From NCBI GenBank assembly GCA_007123625.1, contig SKKS01000145.1, positions 1 to 9,334 on the forward strand: 9,334 nt of DNA. The letters are read 5' to 3'. Positions 6,636 through 9,334 of the stretch are shown here, piece after piece (position 1 is the first letter of the stretch; the number at the start of each line of letters is the position of its first letter). Both the position numbers and the translations under genes were made by a program. The DNA is from Paracoccaceae bacterium. Lineage in GTDB: Bacteria > Pseudomonadota > Alphaproteobacteria > Rhodobacterales > Rhodobacteraceae. The notes beneath the pieces are model-generated. The model searched no databases, was not told where the DNA came from, and saw nothing but the letters and a program-made list of their open reading frames with translations.

Positions 6636-7477
6636 GCTGCCTTCGCCTTGACCCTGCGCTCGCGTGCGCCATCGCGCTTGTGCCCCTATCGTTTCTGGCC
6701 CTTTCGCCTCCGGCCACCGCCCAGAGAGTGGAACAGAGCGTGCAATGCGTCATCCACCCTTCGGTGGAAGTCCAGCTAGGGAGTGCCACGGTCGGGCTGC
6801 TTTCCGAGATCACCGTCGAACGTGGGCACCACGTCCGGCAGGGCGATATCGTCGCGCAACTCGAATCCTCGGTTCAGGCGGTCGAGTTGACGATGGCGGA
6901 GCTTAGGGCTTCCTCAAACATCGAAAGCGAAATCGCGCGTACCCGTGCCGACCTGACCGAATTGCGCGGCGCGCGGATCGAGGAGCTTTATGCCCGCCAG
7001 ATCGCTACGGCAGAGCAATACGAGGAACTGCAAGCCGAACGCCGTCTTGTGGCGCTGGAAACCGAGCGCGCCGCGATCGAAGCCCGCGCCGCACAGCTTG
7101 AACGCGACCGTGCCGAAACCATGCTGGGTCTGCGCCGAATTCGAAGCCCTATTGACGGAATCGTGGTCGAGCGCCTGTTATCACCCGGAGAATTCGTTCA
7201 TCAGGACGCCCCCGTGCTGCGCCTGGCGCAGATCGATCCGCTGCATGTCGAAGCGTATCTGCCCGCCGCCATGCTTCACGCGGTCAAGGAAGGGATGGTC
7301 GCCACCGTCTATCCGCAGGAACCTGTCGGCGGTGCCCATGTGGCAGAAGTCGCAGTCGTAGACCAGATCATCGACGCAGCCAGCTCGACCTTTGGCGTGC
7401 GGCTGGAACTGCCAAATCCTGACGGCGCCATCCGTGCGGGCCTGCGTTGCGACGTTGCGTTCCACGCGGCACCCTGA
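6632..7477 (+). CDS. HlyD/RND-type periplasmic adaptor (membrane fusion protein)
   Basis: This gene encodes 281 residues and starts within the upstream stop (ATGA at 6632-6635), so translation is probably coupled. Residues 1-30 form a Sec signal peptide with a hydrophobic core (ACAIALVPLSFLAL) and a probable cleavage after PPATA. Residues about 44-80 are the first lipoyl half (GLLSEITVERGHHVRQGDIVAQL in two parts), 81-165 a charged, heptad-like alpha hairpin, 168-200 the second lipoyl half (RSPIDGIVVERLLSPGEFV), and 203-280 a beta barrel ending GVRLELPNPDGAIRAGLRC. The mature protein has two cysteines, C39 (CVIHPS) and C273 (LRCDV), placed at opposite ends and possibly paired; they are not a lipobox. 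It is shorter than classical AcrA-type adaptors and lacks a clear membrane-proximal domain. Adaptors bridge an inner-membrane transporter and an outer-membrane channel, but neither partner is in view. A link to export of the neighbouring giant protein is inference. Confidence 0.9.
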   Translation: MSCLRLDPALACAIALVPLSFLALSPPATAQRVEQSVQCVIHPSVEVQLGSATVGLLSEITVERGHHVRQGDIVAQLESSVQAVELTMAELRASSNIESEIARTRADLTELRGARIEELYARQIATAEQYEELQAERRLVALETERAAIEARAAQLERDRAETMLGLRRIRSPIDGIVVERLLSPGEFVHQDAPVLRLAQIDPLHVEAYLPAAMLHAVKEGMVATVYPQEPVGGAHVAEVAVVDQIIDAASSTFGVRLELPNPDGAIRAGLRCDVAFHAAP

Positions 7478-7520
7478 CATCGCGTCGCCCACAAGGCACT
7501 GCATGCGCCCCGCCCTGGCC

Positions 7521-7535
7521 GTTGCAACGCGCAAC
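7521..7535 (+). terminator. Weak hairpin after adaptor gene
   Basis: GTTGC-AACGC-GCAAC forms a five-base-pair stem with a five-base loop, flanked by GGCC on both sides, about 45 bases after the adaptor stop. There is no T-run, so it is not a standard intrinsic terminator. It may still contribute to ending the plus-strand transcript in this convergent interval (7478-7629), which otherwise holds nothing recognisable. Confidence 0.25.
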
Positions 7536-7624
7536 CGCTGGCCGCTTATGCGAGGCACGCGTCCCAACACGTCACGTGCAGCGCGCGGATCGCATTGAAG
7601 AGCGTTTCCCGGACCCGAGCCGAT

Positions 7625-7640
7625 CCGCTTCAGGAAGCGG
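7625..7640. terminator. Hairpin spanning the end of the 116-residue gene
   Basis: CCGCTTC-AG-GAAGCGG is a perfect inverted repeat of seven bases (in practice six pairs with a four-base loop). It covers the stop codon of the minus-strand gene (7630-7632) at a convergent gene junction, so it could act on transcripts from either side. No T-run follows on either strand. Confidence 0.3.
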
Positions 7641-7980
7641 CGCCATCCAGCGTCCCGAAAACTGCCGCGCATTCGGACTGCCAAGCCGCGCGATGCTGCG
7701 CGGGATCATCCGGAAACCGGCCCAGCGCCACCGCGAGATCGAAGAAGCCGCGCCGCGGCATGTCTCCCGCGCGGCTGATCACCAGCGCGGCAACCATCGG
7801 GTGGCCTGCGGCAACATCCTCGCGCATTGTTTGCTCAAGCGCGGCGGCGACGCGCTGGATGATGCCGGGGGGTTGCAGGCCAAGTTGAGCCGCCAGCGCC
7901 TGATAAGTGATGAAAGGATCTTTCGGATCACGCCCGGCTAGGGTTTGTCGGATGCGTGTGGCAGGGACGCTGTCGGTCAT
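7630..7980 (-). CDS. Conserved hypothetical protein, 116 aa
   Basis: This gene encodes 116 residues with ATG at 7978-7980 overlapping the TGA of the DUF4236-TPR gene (7977-7979), so translation is probably coupled. The core, residues 24-88, reads like a compact helical or winged-helix domain: ITYQALAAQLGL, then IIQRVAAALEQTMREDVAAG, then PMVAALVISRAG and GFFDLAVALGR. The pattern (TY..LA..LGL, then a helix, then P..AALVISR...P..GFF) is one I associate with uncharacterised Rhodobacterales proteins. It is loosely like the DNA-binding part of alkyltransferase-like proteins, but no catalytic Cys motif (PCHR) is present. It has no signal peptide or membrane segment, so it is probably cytoplasmic. 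The function is unknown; the coupling suggests it acts with the upstream TPR protein. Confidence 0.8.
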   Translation of the reverse strand: MTDSVPATRIRQTLAGRDPKDPFITYQALAAQLGLQPPGIIQRVAAALEQTMREDVAAGHPMVAALVISRAGDMPRRGFFDLAVALGRFPDDPAQHRAAWQSECAAVFGTLDGAAS

Positions 7981-9002
7981 CCGCCAACCCCCAATCGCAT
8001 GGCCACATCCTCAAGCCCTGGATCGGCGGCATACAGGCACTCGAATTCGCGCCTTGCACGGGCGCGCTGGCCGGTCTCATGATAGAGCACGGCGCGGTCG
8101 TAACGGATCTGCTGCAAGAGCGCCTCTGGACGGTCCTTGCGACGGCGGTTGGCCAGCGTGAAAACATCGATAGCGGCATCGGGCAGGCCCAGCGCGGCCA
8201 ACGCCTTCCCGCGATAGAGCAGAATCGCAGTATCTACCGGGGTTTCGTTCTCCACATGCGTCGTGGCGCGCACCACCCGGTCCATCAGCGTCTGGTCGTC
8301 GGGCGTGTCGAGCGTCAGTTCGGCGAAGGACAGCAGCACCACCGGGTCGGTCGGGTCGATATCCAGCAACCGCTCGACATGCACCATGGCGTCGCCGTGG
8401 TGGCCCTGAAGCTGGGCGATTTCCACCAGCGCCAGCAGCGTACCACGCGCGCGCGGGAAGACATGCGCAAAGATGTCGGTCGTGATCGGCAGGCTGGCCT
8501 GCGCAGCAATCTCGTATTTGGTAAACAGCGTGCCCAGATCGTCCAGTCGATCCAAAGCGTTATGGAAATGCGCCTTGGCGCTGTCGAAGTCCTCGCGTCG
8601 TAGCCGGATCATCCCGGCCATCCACGCGGCATCGGGCAGGTCGTCGGCATCTTCGAGTGCAGCCAGCGCGGCATCCTGATCACCGCCATTCAGCGCGCGA
8701 ATCCCGTCGATGAAGCTCTTTTCCTTCGCTGGCGTCATCAGGCGCTGGAAGAAGCCCAATTTCAGCCGGTCACGCTGCGGCACGGATGGCGCAGGTGCAG
8801 CACCGCCACGCCCGGCGCGCTGGCGGTCATGGACCGTGTAGAACAGGCCCGTGCCCGGCAGGCCCACCGTCGTCCGGTTGCCGCGCGGGCTGATCGTGTA
8901 TTTCGCGCCGCGCGGACCCAGCGACAGCGAGGCCGTCGATTTCGACAGGTTCAGCGTGACGCCTGGAGCAAGGCGAACGCGACGCCAGAAACGGAAAGCC
9001 AT
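7977..9002 (-). CDS. DUF4236 domain protein with TPR-like C-terminal region
   Basis: This gene encodes 341 residues. The start at 9002 is supported by GAGAGG (9017 to 9012) nine bases upstream and by the classic DUF4236 beginning MAFRFWRRVRLAPGVTLNLS. Residues 1-56 match that family throughout: LAPGVTLNLSKS, then SLSLGPRGAKYTISPRG, then TVGLPGTGLFYT. A Gly/Ala/Pro-rich linker follows (about 60-78). Residues about 97-335 form helical pairs of TPR type, for example DAAWMAGMIRLRREDFDSAK, LVEIAQLQGHHGDAMVHVER with LLDIDPTDP, ILLYRGKALAALGLPDAAID, and YDRAVLYHETGQRARARREF. DUF4236 has no settled function. TPRs bind protein partners, so a scaffold role in the cytoplasm is plausible but inferred. 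It overlaps the downstream 116-residue gene by four bases and follows an eroded HEPN gene by a few bases. Confidence 0.9.
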   Translation of the reverse strand: MAFRFWRRVRLAPGVTLNLSKSTASLSLGPRGAKYTISPRGNRTTVGLPGTGLFYTVHDRQRAGRGGAAPAPSVPQRDRLKLGFFQRLMTPAKEKSFIDGIRALNGGDQDAALAALEDADDLPDAAWMAGMIRLRREDFDSAKAHFHNALDRLDDLGTLFTKYEIAAQASLPITTDIFAHVFPRARGTLLALVEIAQLQGHHGDAMVHVERLLDIDPTDPVVLLSFAELTLDTPDDQTLMDRVVRATTHVENETPVDTAILLYRGKALAALGLPDAAIDVFTLANRRRKDRPEALLQQIRYDRAVLYHETGQRARARREFECLYAADPGLEDVAMRLGVGG

Positions 9003-9011
9003 GACAGTTCG

Positions 9012-9017
9012 CCTCTC
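9012..9017 (-). promoter_or_regulatory. Shine-Dalgarno site of DUF4236-TPR gene
   Basis: Read on the minus strand this is GAGAGG, nine bases before ATG 9002. It lies only three bases beyond the stop codon (9021-9023) of the broken HEPN gene. This suggests that the intact HEPN gene was once the first gene of the same operon. Confidence 0.7.
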
Positions 9018-9020
9018 GGT

Positions 9021-9277
9021 TCACTCGACCGCCGGATAGAACGGGCGCCCCCTGTCCTCCAGCAAGCTATCCATCATCAGTTCCACGGAAACTGGCAACA
9101 GAAATCCAAGGATCGCGGCCGAGTCGCGCACCTGCGCACGGTTCACGCCACTGTTCCATGTTGCCCCTCCGCCCGGCCGATCGAGCGGTGCACCCGCAAT
9201 CCCATCTATGCTAGGAAATTCGCGCGGATGGCGCGTTGTTTCTCTTTCAGCGTGGCGAATTTCAGGGTGACAGGCAT
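9021..9277 (-). pseudogene. Remnant of an Apea-like HEPN family protein (internal deletion plus stop)
   Basis: From ATG 9277 the frame reads MPVTLKFATLKEKQRAIRAN, then FLA, a TAG stop (9206-9208), and MGLRVHRSIGRAE in the same frame. This matches the N-terminus of the Apea-like HEPN family as I recall it (LKxKQRALRDGFP, then LGLRVHRALSWLGRAE). From about 9170 a different frame reads GGATWNSGVNRAQVRDSAAI, then LGFLLPVSVELMMDSLLEDRG, and RPFYPAVE before TGA at 9021-9023. This matches the C-terminus of the same family (HGGATWNSxVNRDQVRDGA, FIDLMMD, PxYPVVD). The conserved middle, roughly the larger half of a protein of about 230 residues, is missing. Three lesions are visible: an in-frame stop, a lost SWL-type tripeptide between RVHRS and IGRAE, and an out-of-frame joint at about 9164-9172. 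HEPN proteins are often RNases or RNA-binding proteins in defence; this copy cannot be functional. Family recognition is from memory. Confidence 0.7.
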
Positions 9278-9287
9278 CAAATCTCGT

Positions 9288-9316
9288 CTCATAATCTGGT
9301 TAAGGCATGGCCGCAA
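9288..9316 (-). promoter_or_regulatory. Possible promoter of the HEPN remnant and DUF4236 operon
   Basis: On the minus strand TTGCGG (9316 to 9311) and TATGAG (9293 to 9288) are spaced by 17 bases. The start would fall only a few bases before the remnant ATG at 9277, giving an almost leaderless transcript, so this is a weak call. The rest of 9278-9334 holds nothing else recognisable. Confidence 0.2.
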
Positions 9317-9334
9317 AGTCTGACCGTCGGAGCA

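Noticed and set aside
8829..9323. Plus-strand frame of 164 codons at the right edge
   Set aside because: It runs antisense to the DUF4236 start and the HEPN remnant, is Arg-rich and shows no domain.
9021..9334. Insertion sequence or attachment site as cause of the broken HEPN gene
   Set aside because: No terminal inverted repeats, target duplications or transposase-like segments were seen; a simple deletion at a G-rich joint explains it.
1..9334. tRNA, rRNA, riboswitch or CRISPR array
   Set aside because: No cloverleaf-like segment, conserved rRNA stretch or regularly spaced direct repeats were found on reading the sequence.

Overview
The window is GC-rich, densely coding bacterial DNA. The proteins resemble those of alphaproteobacteria, most likely Rhodobacterales (Roseobacter/Paracoccus-like). 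This placement rests on recalled protein similarity (the HEPN remnant and the 116-residue hypothetical protein) and on strongly acidic, GC-rich coding style; no rRNA or other marker gene is present.

Left and centre (1-5244, minus strand): one very large open reading frame fills more than half the window and runs off the left edge. It starts at 5244 and stays open for at least 1748 codons. It encodes an Asp/Glu-rich giant protein with an N-terminal LEPR-XLL motif (FEPLEPRILLNAD, residues 54-66), two GGDD-containing stretches, degenerate internal repeats and no classical Sec signal. Long open frames on the opposite strand here are shadows of this gene.

Divergent regulatory region (5245-5678): about 430 bp separates the giant gene from a two-gene plus-strand operon. 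It holds good Shine-Dalgarno sequences at both ends, AT-richer DNA with two nested inverted repeats (5414-5450), and a weak promoter-like pair for the plus-strand genes.

Plus-strand operon (5679-7477): gene one (318 aa) has a beta-rich N-terminal part, then a helical part that looks like a DUF4344 putative metallopeptidase whose HExxH motif has decayed to HGIAS. Gene two, overlapping by ATGA, is a secreted HlyD/RND-type periplasmic adaptor (281 aa) of the short two-cysteine type. No pump, ABC ATPase or outer-membrane channel is in view. The layout suggests, as inference, that these two genes serve export, anchoring or processing of the giant LEPR-XLL protein.

Right part (7630-9334, minus strand): a DUF4236-TPR protein (341 aa) is translationally coupled to a 116-residue conserved hypothetical protein and converges on the adaptor gene. 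Just upstream lies a previously hidden broken gene (9021-9277): the two ends of an Apea-like HEPN family protein joined out of frame after loss of the middle, with an extra in-frame stop.

No tRNA, rRNA, CRISPR array, insertion sequence or attachment site was recognised.
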